NCBI GenBank assembly: GCA_963833885.1
Contig: CAWHZU010000019.1
Span: 434,001 to 498,000 of the forward strand
Length of the DNA stretch: 64,000 nucleotides
Source: JASHPR01 sp963833885
Lineage (GTDB): Bacteria; Actinomycetota; Actinomycetes; Streptosporangiales; Streptosporangiaceae
Reading direction: 5' to 3'
Shown: piece after piece, positions 33,742-42,517 of the stretch
Position numbering within the stretch: position 1 is the first letter of the stretch
Layout: the number at the start of each line of letters is the position of its first letter
Notes under the pieces: generated by a model
Seen by the model: the letters and a program-made list of their open reading frames with translations, nothing else
Told to the model about the DNA's origin: nothing
Database searches by the model: none
Program-made: the position numbers and the translations under genes

Positions 33742-34539
33742 TCATCCCCCGGTGACCGCGGTGTCCGGGTTCGCCACGTTATAGAAGGACGCGTTCGTGC
33801 GCATCAGGATCTTCAACTCGGCGGCCTTGGCAGCTGGCCGGTCGGTGCCGCCCCACAGCACCGTGATACCGCGTTTCAGGTCCAGCGTGACCGTATCCGC
33901 CGATGGCGCGGCCACCGCGCGCACCAGCGGGCGGATCGACGGCGGAAGCTGCCTCAGCACGGTCACTGCCGCCTGAATTGCCGGGCTGCCGCGCAGCGAA
34001 GCCAGGTCGGCCGGGGCCGCCGCCAGCAGGGTCAGCCCCGGCGGGCGCGTTTCCACATGGCCGGTCACGACGCCGAACCGGTCGATCAGCGCGAATCCCC
34101 CGCCGGACGCCACCACGAGCGCTGGCGTGCGCTCCCTGACCGCGATCACGACAGAGTTCGGCCAGTCCCTGCTGACCTGCGCGGACTGGATCTGGGTGAT
34201 CTGCTCGACCCGGCGGGCCACGGCCGCGGTGTTGATCCGGATGAGCGGAGTGCCCGCGGTGATGCCCGCCGCCCGGAGCACCTCCGCCTGCTGCGCTGCC
34301 GGGGCCCCGGTGACCCGCACCGAGCGGGCCACGAGCAGGCTCGATCCGAGCAGTGCCCAGATGGCTGTGGCCAGGATGGCGGCCGCGGTCAGCGCGAAGA
34401 ACGCCGCCTTCCAAGGCCCGCCCGGCCGCGTCGGCGGGTCATCGGCCCGGCGGCCGACTGCGGCCTGTTCCCCGGTGGCGTCGCCACGCCGGGCCGTGGG
34501 CACCCGCGATCCTGTGCTGACGTCGCGTTCCGGCCCCAT
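33742..34539 (-). CDS. ftsQ: Cell division protein FtsQ/DivIB
   Basis: A bitopic membrane protein of the divisome that links early and late proteins with FtsL and FtsI. The 265-aa protein has a cytoplasmic N-terminus rich in Arg and Pro, one membrane segment (about residues 45-68), a POTRA domain beginning SVRVTGAPAAQQAEVL, and the FtsQ domain (about 140-250). It follows murC by 6 bp. Confidence 0.92.
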   Translation of the reverse strand: MGPERDVSTGSRVPTARRGDATGEQAAVGRRADDPPTRPGGPWKAAFFALTAAAILATAIWALLGSSLLVARSVRVTGAPAAQQAEVLRAAGITAGTPLIRINTAAVARRVEQITQIQSAQVSRDWPNSVVIAVRERTPALVVASGGGFALIDRFGVVTGHVETRPPGLTLLAAAPADLASLRGSPAIQAAVTVLRQLPPSIRPLVRAVAAPSADTVTLDLKRGITVLWGGTDRPAAKAAELKILMRTNASFYNVANPDTAVTGG

Positions 34540-34545
34540 CTGCGG

Positions 34546-35976
34546 TCACCCAGCGCGCTCGCGCAGCGCAGCGACGATCTTGGGGCCCAGCAGCGTGACA
34601 TCGCCGGCGCCCATGGTGAGCACCAGGTCGCCGGGCTTGGCGAGGCCCGCGATCACGTCAGGCACGGCGGCGGCGTCCGGCACGAACCGGGCCCGGCCGC
34701 CGGGAACCGCCGCCACGATCATCATCCCGGTGACGCCGGGCTCGGGAGCCTCGCGGGCCGCGTAGACGTCGAGCACCAGCGCTTCGTCGGCAAGCCCGAG
34801 CGCCGCGCCGAACTCGGCGGCAAAGAACCTGGTCCGGCTGTACAGATGCGGCTGGAACACGGCGATGACCTGCCCGCCGTCGGCCACCTCCCGCGCCGCG
34901 GAAAGGTCGGCCGCGATCTCAGTGGGATGATGCGCGTAGCAGTCAAGCACGCGCACCCCGTCCGCCTCGCCCTTCGGCTCCATCCGCCTGGCTACGCCGC
35001 GGTACGCGGCGAGCCCGCTGGCGGCCACGCCCGGGGGCAGGCCGAGTTCCACGGCGGCCGCGAACGCCGCGGTGGCGTTCAGCGCGTTGTGCCTGCCGGG
35101 AACGCCGATCGTCAGCGTGACCGGCTCCGGCGCGGCCGCGCGCTCCCCCGGCTCCACGGTCAGCCGGGTGGCCATGCCGAGCCCGGTGATCCCGGTCACC
35201 CGGTAGTCCGCCTCGGGCGACTCCCCATACGTGCGCACCCGGAGGCCCGCGGTACCGGCCGCCGCGGCGGCGAGGGCCGCGGCGCGGGGGTCGTCCCGGC
35301 CGGCCACCAGAAGCCCGCCGTCCGGAAGCTTGCCGATGAAGGCGGCGAACGTCGCCTCGATCTCGGCCAGGTCCTTGTAATTGTCCAGGTGCTCCGCCTC
35401 GATGCAGGTCACGATCGCGGCGGTCGGCGACAGCATCAGGAAGGACCCGTCGCTCTCGTCCGCCTCGGCCACGAACCAGTCGCCGCTGCCTTCGTCGGCG
35501 CCGAGGCCGGTCTCGGCGAGGATCCCGCCGATCACGTACGACGGATCGGCGCCACCGTGCCGGAGCACGGTGGTCAGCATCGAGGTCGTCGTGGTCTTGC
35601 CGTGCGTACCGGAGACCGCGATGCCGCGCTTGCCGGTCATGATGGAGGCCAGTGCCGCCGCCCGGGGAATGACCGGGATCCCGAGCTGTCTCGCCGCAAC
35701 GATCTCGAGGTTGCGGTCCCCGATGGCCGACGGTGTCGTGACGACCGTGTCCACCCCGGCGACGTGCTCGGCCGCGTGGCCCACGTAGACGGTAGCGCCG
35801 AGGCCGGCGAGCTCGTCGAGTTGCGCCGACGGGGAGCGGTCGCTCCCGGACACCCATACTCCCCTGGCCAGCATGATGCGCGCGATCCCGGACATCCCCG
35901 CGCCGCCGATGCCGACGAAATGCACCCGCCCCAGCCGGTCCAGCGGCACCGCCGGGACCGGCTCTACCAGGCCCAT
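34546..35976 (-). CDS. murC: UDP-N-acetylmuramate-L-alanine ligase
   Basis: Adds L-Ala to UDP-MurNAc, the first amino acid of the peptidoglycan stem. The 476-aa protein begins with VHFVGIGGAGMSGIA (UDP-MurNAc-binding loop), has the ATP-binding P-loop GTHGKTTT at about residue 120, and later Mur-ligase motifs including EADESDGSF and YAHHPTEI. Intact over its length and in its normal position between murG and ftsQ. Confidence 0.95.
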   Translation of the reverse strand: MGLVEPVPAVPLDRLGRVHFVGIGGAGMSGIARIMLARGVWVSGSDRSPSAQLDELAGLGATVYVGHAAEHVAGVDTVVTTPSAIGDRNLEIVAARQLGIPVIPRAAALASIMTGKRGIAVSGTHGKTTTTSMLTTVLRHGGADPSYVIGGILAETGLGADEGSGDWFVAEADESDGSFLMLSPTAAIVTCIEAEHLDNYKDLAEIEATFAAFIGKLPDGGLLVAGRDDPRAAALAAAAAGTAGLRVRTYGESPEADYRVTGITGLGMATRLTVEPGERAAAPEPVTLTIGVPGRHNALNATAAFAAAVELGLPPGVAASGLAAYRGVARRMEPKGEADGVRVLDCYAHHPTEIAADLSAAREVADGGQVIAVFQPHLYSRTRFFAAEFGAALGLADEALVLDVYAAREAPEPGVTGMMIVAAVPGGRARFVPDAAAVPDVIAGLAKPGDLVLTMGAGDVTLLGPKIVAALRERAG

Positions 35977-36023
35977 GTAGCGTTCCTCCCGCTCATCTCA
36001 GCCCACCCCTCGGCTCACCCTCA

Positions 36024-37208
36024 TTAGCCCCAGCCCGCCTCACTGGCGCGCCCCGCGTCGCTGCCCCACCCCGCCTGACTACCCCGCCCTCCCCCGCCTT
36101 GCCGCGGCCGCCGTCCCTCCCGCCGCCCGCCACCCCGCATGACGTTCAGGACCTCAGCAGCGAGCCAGCGGTCGGCGTCCCTGCGGCCCGCTCCCGCCGC
36201 CGCCCGCGACATGGCGGCGGCAAGCTCGGGGTCGAGCAGCACGGGAAGCAGCGTTTCCGTGATCCACGCCGGGCTGAGCTGAGCGTCGTCAACGATGATC
36301 CCACCACCGACCTGCTCGATCGGCACCGCGTTCTTGCGCTGCTCGCCGTTGCCGTGCGGCAGCGGGACGTATGCGGCGGGCAGGCCGACCGCGGTGAGCT
36401 CCGCGCAGGTCATCGCGCCCGCCCGGCACAGCGCGAAGTCGGCGGCCGCGTAAGCGAGGTCCATCCGGTCCAGATAGGGGAGGGTCACGTACGGCGTCTC
36501 TCCGCCCCCCGGCGGGACGTCGATGTCCGAGCGGGGCCCGACGATGTGCAGGACCTGGACGCCCGCCGCCCGGATCCAGGGGGCCGCCGTGACCGCGGCG
36601 TGGTTCAGCGACCTCGCCCCCTGCGATCCGCCGGTGACCAGCAGCACCGGGAGGTCGGGGCGCAGCCCGAAATGCGCTCGTGCCTTGTCGCCGAGCGCGA
36701 GCCGGTCGAGGCCGGCTATCTCGCGGCGGATCGGTATGCCGATGTAGGTGGCGTTTCCGAGTTTGGTCCCCGGCTGCCCGGTGAAGACGTGGCGGGTCAG
36801 CAGCACCCCGATCCGGTTCGCCAGCCCCGGCCGTGAGTTCGCCTCGTGCACGACGATCGAGATACCGCGCCGCTTGGCGGCGAGGTAAGCGGGCGTGGCC
36901 ACGTAGCCGCCGAACCCGACGACCACCTCGGCCCCGACGCGATCCAGCGCCGCGGTCGCGGCACCGATCGCCCCGGCGAGCCGCCCGGGCACCGACAGCA
37001 GCGTCGCGTTTACCGAGCGCGGCAGCGGGACCGCCGGAATCAGCGCGAGGTCATAGCCCCGCATCGGCACCAGCCTGGTCTCCAGGCCACGCTCGGTGCC
37101 CAGGCACGTGATCCGGATCCGCGGATCAGCGCGCCGCAGCGCGTCGGCGAGCGCCAGCGCTGGCTCGATGTGACCGGCTGTACCGCCTCCGGCGAGGACG
37201 ACACTCAT
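36024..37208 (-). CDS. murG: Undecaprenyl-PP-MurNAc-pentapeptide GlcNAc transferase
   Basis: Membrane-associated glycosyltransferase that turns lipid I into lipid II. The N-terminal GGGTAGHIEPALALA glycine loop and the donor-binding region with TGGSQGARSLN and CRAGAMTCAEL are typical. The core ends near residue 360; the last 30 residues are a Gly/Arg/Ala/Trp-rich low-complexity tail encoded by repetitive DNA and unlikely to matter for catalysis. Lies between ftsW and murC. Confidence 0.94.
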   Translation of the reverse strand: MSVVLAGGGTAGHIEPALALADALRRADPRIRITCLGTERGLETRLVPMRGYDLALIPAVPLPRSVNATLLSVPGRLAGAIGAATAALDRVGAEVVVGFGGYVATPAYLAAKRRGISIVVHEANSRPGLANRIGVLLTRHVFTGQPGTKLGNATYIGIPIRREIAGLDRLALGDKARAHFGLRPDLPVLLVTGGSQGARSLNHAAVTAAPWIRAAGVQVLHIVGPRSDIDVPPGGGETPYVTLPYLDRMDLAYAAADFALCRAGAMTCAELTAVGLPAAYVPLPHGNGEQRKNAVPIEQVGGGIIVDDAQLSPAWITETLLPVLLDPELAAAMSRAAAGAGRRDADRWLAAEVLNVMRGGGRREGRRPRQGGGGRGSQAGWGSDAGRASEAGWG

Positions 37209-37265
37209 CGGTTGCCTCGCCTCCCTCCCCTGGACGTCGCGCGGGCCCGGCCCGCGCCGCCCAGC

Positions 37266-38534
37266 TCAGCTGCGCTGCCCGGTCAGGCCAAGCCAGCTTA
37301 GGACGCGCAGCGCCGGGCCGGGGCCAGCAGCGGCGAGTGCCTGGCTGGCGCCGGGCTCCCGCTTCGCGAACGACATCAGCATGCCGAGCGCGACCAAGGT
37401 CACCAGCAGGGACGAGAGACCCTCCGAAACGAGCGGCAGCGGCACCCCCGTAATCGGCACCAGCCCGATGACGGCGCCGATGTTTACCAGCGCCTGCACC
37501 ACGATCCACGCGGTCGCGGCCGCGGCGGCCAGGCGCATGAACGTGTCAGGTACCCGCCGGGCGATCCGGATCCCAGCGTAGGCCAGCCCGCCGTAGAGCA
37601 ACGTGACGCACAACGTGCCGACGAGTCCGAGCTCTTCGCCGATCACGGCGAAGATGAAGTCCGTGGTGGACTCGGGTACCCATCCCCACTTCATCTTCCC
37701 GGCGCCGAGCCCGACGCCGAACCAGCCGCCCGAGCCGACCGCGGTCTTGCCCTCGAGCGTCTGCCAGCCGACCGTCAGCGAGTTGGCCTGGGGGTGCAGG
37801 AAACCGGTGATCCGGTTCAGCCGGTAGGACGCGACGATGATCAGGATGCCCATCGCGAACCCCATCAGCCCGAGCATGCCGATGAACAGCCTGCCGGGGG
37901 ATCCGATCACCCAGAGCAGCGCGAGGAAGATCACCACCAGGATGAACGTCGTGCCGAGGTCGTCGCCGAGCATCACGAGCATGCTGAAGATCGCCGCCCC
38001 GGGCAGCAGCGGGATCAGCAGGTGCCGCCACTCGCCGAGCTGGCCGGCCTTCTCCTTGCGAGCGAGCAGGTCGGCGCCCCAGAGCACGAAGGCGAGCTTG
38101 GCGAACTCGGACGGCTGGATCTGGAATCCCAGGAGCTGAATCCAGCGCTCGCCGCCCTGGACGGTATGGCCCACGGCCAGCACCAGCATCAGGCCGAGCA
38201 CGGACACGCCGACCATCGGGTAGGCAACGGCGCGGAACAGCGTCGGCGACGACTTCGCCGCGATCCACATCAGCAGCAGCCCGACCAGGACACCGATCAG
38301 CTGCTTCTGGAATCCCGCGTACGGGGACCCGCCTGCCTGGATGGCCGTGGCTGACGAGGTCGAGAGCACCATCACCAAGCCGAGCGCGAGCAACAGCATC
38401 GTGATGCCGAGGACCAGGTAGTAGGACGTGAGCGGCCGGTCGAGCAGCCGGAGCGCGGCCGACACCCGTCCGGCCGCAGGCCGCGTGCGGGGCCGCGCCG
38501 TGACTGTCTGTTCCGTGACTGAAGGCGCGCTCAT
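37266..38534 (-). CDS. ftsW: SEDS peptidoglycan polymerase FtsW
   Basis: Glycosyltransferase of the septal cell-wall synthase that acts with FtsI. The 422-aa protein has about ten membrane segments and the SEDS signature stretches GGERWIQLLGFQIQPSEFAK and PITGVPLPLVSEGLSSLL. The catalytic Asp expected in the long extracytoplasmic loop falls in the region VPESTTDFIFAVIGEELG. Start overlaps the murD stop by 4 bp. Confidence 0.94.
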   Translation of the reverse strand: MSAPSVTEQTVTARPRTRPAAGRVSAALRLLDRPLTSYYLVLGITMLLLALGLVMVLSTSSATAIQAGGSPYAGFQKQLIGVLVGLLLMWIAAKSSPTLFRAVAYPMVGVSVLGLMLVLAVGHTVQGGERWIQLLGFQIQPSEFAKLAFVLWGADLLARKEKAGQLGEWRHLLIPLLPGAAIFSMLVMLGDDLGTTFILVVIFLALLWVIGSPGRLFIGMLGLMGFAMGILIIVASYRLNRITGFLHPQANSLTVGWQTLEGKTAVGSGGWFGVGLGAGKMKWGWVPESTTDFIFAVIGEELGLVGTLCVTLLYGGLAYAGIRIARRVPDTFMRLAAAAATAWIVVQALVNIGAVIGLVPITGVPLPLVSEGLSSLLVTLVALGMLMSFAKREPGASQALAAAGPGPALRVLSWLGLTGQRS

Positions 38535-40048
38535 TGCTGCTCCGCGAGCCGCCCGACCGCCGCGGCGAACGCGTCGCCTCGCGCCGGGTAGTTGCGGAAC
38601 ATGTCGAACGACTGGGCGGCCGGCGCCAGCAGCACCGTGTCACCGGGCGCGGCCAGCCGTGCCGCCTCAGCGACTACTTGATCCATTACACCAGTGTCGG
38701 TGCGAACGGCCTCCACGACCGGGACATCCGGGGCGTGTCGCGCCAATGACCGAAGGATCACGGCTCGGTCAGCTCCGAGCGCCACCACGCCGCGCAGCCG
38801 CGGCGCGTTGGCGCGGACCAGCCGGTCCACGTCGGCATCGGAGCCGCGGAACAAACCTCCGGCGATCCACACCACGGACCGGTAGGAAGCGAGCGCCGCC
38901 GCCGCCGCGTGCGGGTTGCTCGCCTTGGAGTCGTTCACATAGTCGACGCCGCCGACGCGCCCGACCAGGCTCATCCGGTGCGGCTCGGGCCGGAACCCGG
39001 CGAGCCCGGCCCTGACCGCCTCCGGCGGCACGCCGTAGGCCCGGGCCAGCGCGGCGGCGGCCAGCGCGTCGGCCACGTTGTGCGGGCCCTGCGGGCGCAC
39101 GTCATCGACGTCGGCCAGGACGGCCCCGGCCTGGCCGCCGAACGCCCGGTCAAGCAGCACGCCGCCGTCCACGCCGAGCTCTCCGGGACCCGGGGCTCCG
39201 AGCCGGAACGCCACGACCCGTGCGGTGCCTGGCGCGGTGGCAGCCAGCCCCGCCGACCGCGGGTCATCCGCGTTGCAGACGGCCACCGTTCCCGGCGCAT
39301 AGATACGCCCCTTGGCCCTTGCGTAGGAACCGATGTCGCCGTGCCAGTCGAGATGGTGCGCCGCGATGTTCAGCACCACGGCGGCGAGCGGCCGGACCGA
39401 GCAGCTCCAGTGCAGCTGGAAGCTGGACAGCTCGACAGCGAGCACCGGGTAGGGCTCGGGCTCGGTGACCGCGTCGACCACGGAGAGGCCGACGTTGCCC
39501 GCGGCGATCGCATGGTGCCCGGCCGCGGTCAGCATCGCGGCGAGCATCAGCACGGTCGTGGTCTTGCCGTTGGTCCCGGTTACCCCCAGCCAGTCCTGCC
39601 GCGGCGGGCGAAGCCGCCAGGCCAGCTCGACGTCGCCGATCACCGGGATGCCGACGGCCGCCGCGTCGGTGAGCAGCGGCGTGCTCGGCCGCCACCCCGG
39701 CGTGGTGATCACGAGATCGGTCCCGGCAGGAAGCTTCGGGGCCGGATCCAGTTCGACGGTGATGCCGAGGCCCGCCAGTTCGCCAGCGACCTGGCGGTTG
39801 GCATCGTCGTCGCGGCCGTCGACGGCCGTGACCACGGCGCCACGCGCCGCGAGCAGCCGGGCGACCGGCGGGCCGGAAATGCCGAGCCCGTTGACGAGCA
39901 CCCGTAGCCCGGCGACGCCGTCGGCCAGCCGGGCCAGGGCGGCATCAGCCGCTGTGCCCTGCTGATCCACCCCGCCCGGCTCATTCGCCCCGCCCGGCTG
40001 CTCACTCACCCGCCCGGCCTCACTAGCCCCGCCCGGCTCCTCACTCAC
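38531..40048 (-). CDS. murD: UDP-N-acetylmuramoylalanine-D-glutamate ligase
   Basis: Adds D-Glu to the stem peptide. ATP loop GVTGTNGKTTT and the later motifs HHLDWHGD and VNDSKASNPHA mark MurD. The first 35 residues (repeats of SE-PGG type) are not normal for the family and come from a 39-bp tandem repeat that also fills the gap to mraY; GTG codons at 40048 and 40009 lie in successive repeat units, so the true start is uncertain by 13 codons. The conserved protein starts near GLRVLVNGLGISG. Confidence 0.93.
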   Translation of the reverse strand: MSEEPGGASEAGRVSEQPGGANEPGGVDQQGTAADAALARLADGVAGLRVLVNGLGISGPPVARLLAARGAVVTAVDGRDDDANRQVAGELAGLGITVELDPAPKLPAGTDLVITTPGWRPSTPLLTDAAAVGIPVIGDVELAWRLRPPRQDWLGVTGTNGKTTTVLMLAAMLTAAGHHAIAAGNVGLSVVDAVTEPEPYPVLAVELSSFQLHWSCSVRPLAAVVLNIAAHHLDWHGDIGSYARAKGRIYAPGTVAVCNADDPRSAGLAATAPGTARVVAFRLGAPGPGELGVDGGVLLDRAFGGQAGAVLADVDDVRPQGPHNVADALAAAALARAYGVPPEAVRAGLAGFRPEPHRMSLVGRVGGVDYVNDSKASNPHAAAAALASYRSVVWIAGGLFRGSDADVDRLVRANAPRLRGVVALGADRAVILRSLARHAPDVPVVEAVRTDTGVMDQVVAEAARLAAPGDTVLLAPAAQSFDMFRNYPARGDAFAAAVGRLAEQQ

Positions 40049-40062
40049 CCGCCCGGCCCTCC
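39968..40062 (-). repeat. 39-bp tandem repeat at the mraY-murD junction
   Basis: Units beginning CCCCGCCCGGCT at 39988 and 40027 are nearly identical over about 32 bp, with a degenerate unit before them (about 39971). They encode the murD N-terminal extension and supply alternative GTG starts. Confidence 0.8.
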
Positions 40063-40076
40063 CCTGCGCATCCGGC

Positions 40077-41132
40077 TTACCCCGGCAGCCAGGCGACGTA
40101 GAAGATGCCGAGGCCGAGCGCGATGAACAACGCGGCGATCAGCCAGAACCGGACCACGATCGTGGTCTCGGCCCAGCCGAGCAGCTCGAAGTGATGCTGC
40201 AGCGGCGCCATCTTGAAGACCCGGCGCCCGGTCATCTTGTACGACCCCACCTGGATGATCACCGACAACGTGATGATCACGAACAGGCCACCCATGATCA
40301 CCAGCAGCAGCTGGGTCTTCGTGCACACGGCGAGCCCGGCGAGGACACCACCGAGCGCGAGCGAGCCGGTGTCGCCCATGAAGATCCGGGCCGGAGGGGC
40401 GTTCCACCACAGGAAACCGAAGCAGGCCCCGGCCACCGATGCGGCCACCACCGCCAGGTCCAGCGGATCGCGGATCGGATAACACTGCGGGGAAAGGAAC
40501 GCCGTGCAGTCGTTCTTCAGCTGCCAGATGCCGATCAGCACGTAGGCGCCGAGCACCAGGATCGTCGCGCCGGTGGCCAGCCCGTCCAGGCCGTCGGTCA
40601 GGTTCACCGCGTTCGACCACGCGGCGATCTGGAAGACGGTCCACAGCACGAACGGGAGCAGCCCGATCGCGGGCCCGAAGTCGTGCAGGAACGAGAGGCG
40701 CGCATCCGCGGGAGTGATGTCGAACCCGTCCGGGTGGTGCAGCACCTCGACGGCGAACAGGGCGCCGACCACGGCCTGGCCGGCCAGCTTGGCGCCGCTG
40801 CGCAGGCCCAGGCTGCGCTGTTTGTAGATCTTGATGAAGTCGTCGGCGAAGCCGACCGCGCCAAGGCCGGTCATCAGCCCCAGCACGAGCAGGCCGGACC
40901 AGGTCATCGTGTCCTTGGTCAGCACATGCCCGCAGAGGTACCCGATCAGCGAGGCGACCACGATGACCACGCCGCCCATCTGCGGCGTGCCGCGCTTGGT
41001 CTGATGCTGGGCCGGGCCGTCGTCCCTGATCTCCTGGCCGTAGCCGCGCCTGGTGAAGATCCTGATCGCGAGGGGCGTGCCGAACAGCGCCAGCACCATG
41101 GCGACGCCGCCCGCCACGAGGATGGTCTTCAC
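40077..41132 (-). CDS. mraY: Phospho-N-acetylmuramoyl-pentapeptide transferase
   Basis: Integral membrane enzyme that makes lipid I from UDP-MurNAc-pentapeptide and undecaprenyl phosphate. The 351-aa protein has about ten membrane segments. Catalytic motifs: the DDFIK aspartates in VGFADDFIKIYKQR, NAVNLTDGLDGLATG, and the histidine-rich APLQHHFELLGW loop. The GTG at 41132 is in the murF stop (4-bp overlap) and is fixed by the conserved start VKTILVAGGVA. Confidence 0.96.
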   Translation of the reverse strand: MKTILVAGGVAMVLALFGTPLAIRIFTRRGYGQEIRDDGPAQHQTKRGTPQMGGVVIVVASLIGYLCGHVLTKDTMTWSGLLVLGLMTGLGAVGFADDFIKIYKQRSLGLRSGAKLAGQAVVGALFAVEVLHHPDGFDITPADARLSFLHDFGPAIGLLPFVLWTVFQIAAWSNAVNLTDGLDGLATGATILVLGAYVLIGIWQLKNDCTAFLSPQCYPIRDPLDLAVVAASVAGACFGFLWWNAPPARIFMGDTGSLALGGVLAGLAVCTKTQLLLVIMGGLFVIITLSVIIQVGSYKMTGRRVFKMAPLQHHFELLGWAETTIVVRFWLIAALFIALGLGIFYVAWLPG

Positions 41133-42517
41133 AGCGGCAGCTCCCCGGTCAGCGCCATCGCTACGCGCTGCAGGTTTGCGGCCCGCGACGCCTTGACGAG
41201 CACCACGTCGCCCGGCCGGACCAGCCGGCCGACCGCGGCGACCGCCGATTCCGCGTCGGGGACCTGCACCAGCTCGCCCCGCCAGGACGGCTCCCCTTTG
41301 GCCCCGGTCAGGATCGGCGCGGCCGGGTCGCCCACGACGATCAGGCCGGCCAGGCCGGCCCGCGCAGCCTGGCGGCCGGCCTCCTCGTGCAGCTCCTCCG
41401 CCTCGGCGCCGAGCTCGGTCATGTAGCCGAGCACGGCGAACGCGCGGCCGCTGCCCGCCATCGCGGCCACCGCCGACAGCGCCGCGCTGACCGCCTCCGG
41501 ATTGGCGTTGTACGCGTCGTTGACGACCGTCACCCCGTCCGGCCGCCTGGTCACCTCCATCCGCCACCTGCTGCGGGCGGTTGCCGCCGTGAGCCCGGCC
41601 GCGATGTCGGCGACGTCCATGCCAAGCTGGCTGGCCAGCGCCGCGGCGGCCAGCGCGTTGGCGACGTTGTGCTCGCCGTGCAGCCGCAGCTGCACCGGAG
41701 CCGATCCGGCGCCGGTCACCAGCGTGAAGCCGGGCCTGCCCGCCTCGTCGACGGCGACGCCGGCCGCGCGGTAGTCGGCGCCAGGGGCCTGGCCGAAGGT
41801 CACCACCCGCGCCGCGGTGCGGCCGGCCATGGCAGCCACCCGGGCGTCGTCGGCGTTCAGCACGGCCACGCCGTCGGCGGGCAGTGCCTCGGGCAACTCG
41901 GCCTTGGCCCGCGCGACGTCCTCGATGCTGCCGAAGACCCCGGCGTGCGCGTGACCGACGCACAGCACCGCACCGAGGCGCGGCGGCGAAATCCGGCACA
42001 GCTCGGCTATGTGCCCCGGGCCGCGCGCGGACATCTCGGCCACCAGGTATCTGGTCTGCTCGGTCACCCGCAGCACGGTCAGCGGATGACCTTGCTCGTT
42101 GTTGTAGGAGTTCTTCGGGGACACCGTCGGGCCCAGCGACTCGATCAGCTGGGCGGCGAGGTCCTTTGTGGTGGTCTTGCCCGCCGAGCCCGTGATCGCG
42201 GCGATCGTGAGGCCGGGCAGCCGGTCGACGACCGCGCGGGCCAGCGCGGCGAGCGCCGCGAGCACGTCCGGGACGATCAGCGCAGGCACGCCGACCGGCC
42301 TGGTGACGAGCGCGGCAGCGGCACCGGCCGCGGCCGCGTCGGCGGCAAAGTCGTGCCCGTCGGCCCGGGTCCCCGGCAGCGCGGCGAACAGGCTGCCCGG
42401 CCGGGCCTGGCGGGAGTCGATCACCACCGGCCCAGTAACGATCGCACCAGGGTCGGCGATCCGGTCGGCGGTGGCGCCGACGATCTCGGATACCTGGGCT
42501 ACGGACAGCGGGATCAC
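41129..42517 (-). CDS. murF: UDP-MurNAc-tripeptide-D-Ala-D-Ala ligase
   Basis: Adds the D-Ala-D-Ala dipeptide to complete the pentapeptide. The 462-aa protein has the P-loop AITGSAGKTTTKD, the middle-domain pattern KNSYNNEQGHPLTVL and the C-terminal VVNDAYNANPEAV. It overlaps murE upstream and mraY downstream by 4 bp each. Confidence 0.96.
   Translation of the reverse strand: MIPLSVAQVSEIVGATADRIADPGAIVTGPVVIDSRQARPGSLFAALPGTRADGHDFAADAAAAGAAAALVTRPVGVPALIVPDVLAALAALARAVVDRLPGLTIAAITGSAGKTTTKDLAAQLIESLGPTVSPKNSYNNEQGHPLTVLRVTEQTRYLVAEMSARGPGHIAELCRISPPRLGAVLCVGHAHAGVFGSIEDVARAKAELPEALPADGVAVLNADDARVAAMAGRTAARVVTFGQAPGADYRAAGVAVDEAGRPGFTLVTGAGSAPVQLRLHGEHNVANALAAAALASQLGMDVADIAAGLTAATARSRWRMEVTRRPDGVTVVNDAYNANPEAVSAALSAVAAMAGSGRAFAVLGYMTELGAEAEELHEEAGRQAARAGLAGLIVVGDPAAPILTGAKGEPSWRGELVQVPDAESAVAAVGRLVRPGDVVLVKASRAANLQRVAMALTGELPL

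Noticed and set aside
33667..36027. Long plus-strand frame opposite ftsQ and murC
   Set aside because: Antisense shadow with biased composition (Arg, Gly, His); the opposite strand has clear MurC and FtsQ motifs.
41133..41999. Upstream extension of the mraY frame
   Set aside because: It overlaps murF on the same strand in another frame and is Gly/Arg-rich; MraY clearly starts at GTG 41132 in the murF stop codon.
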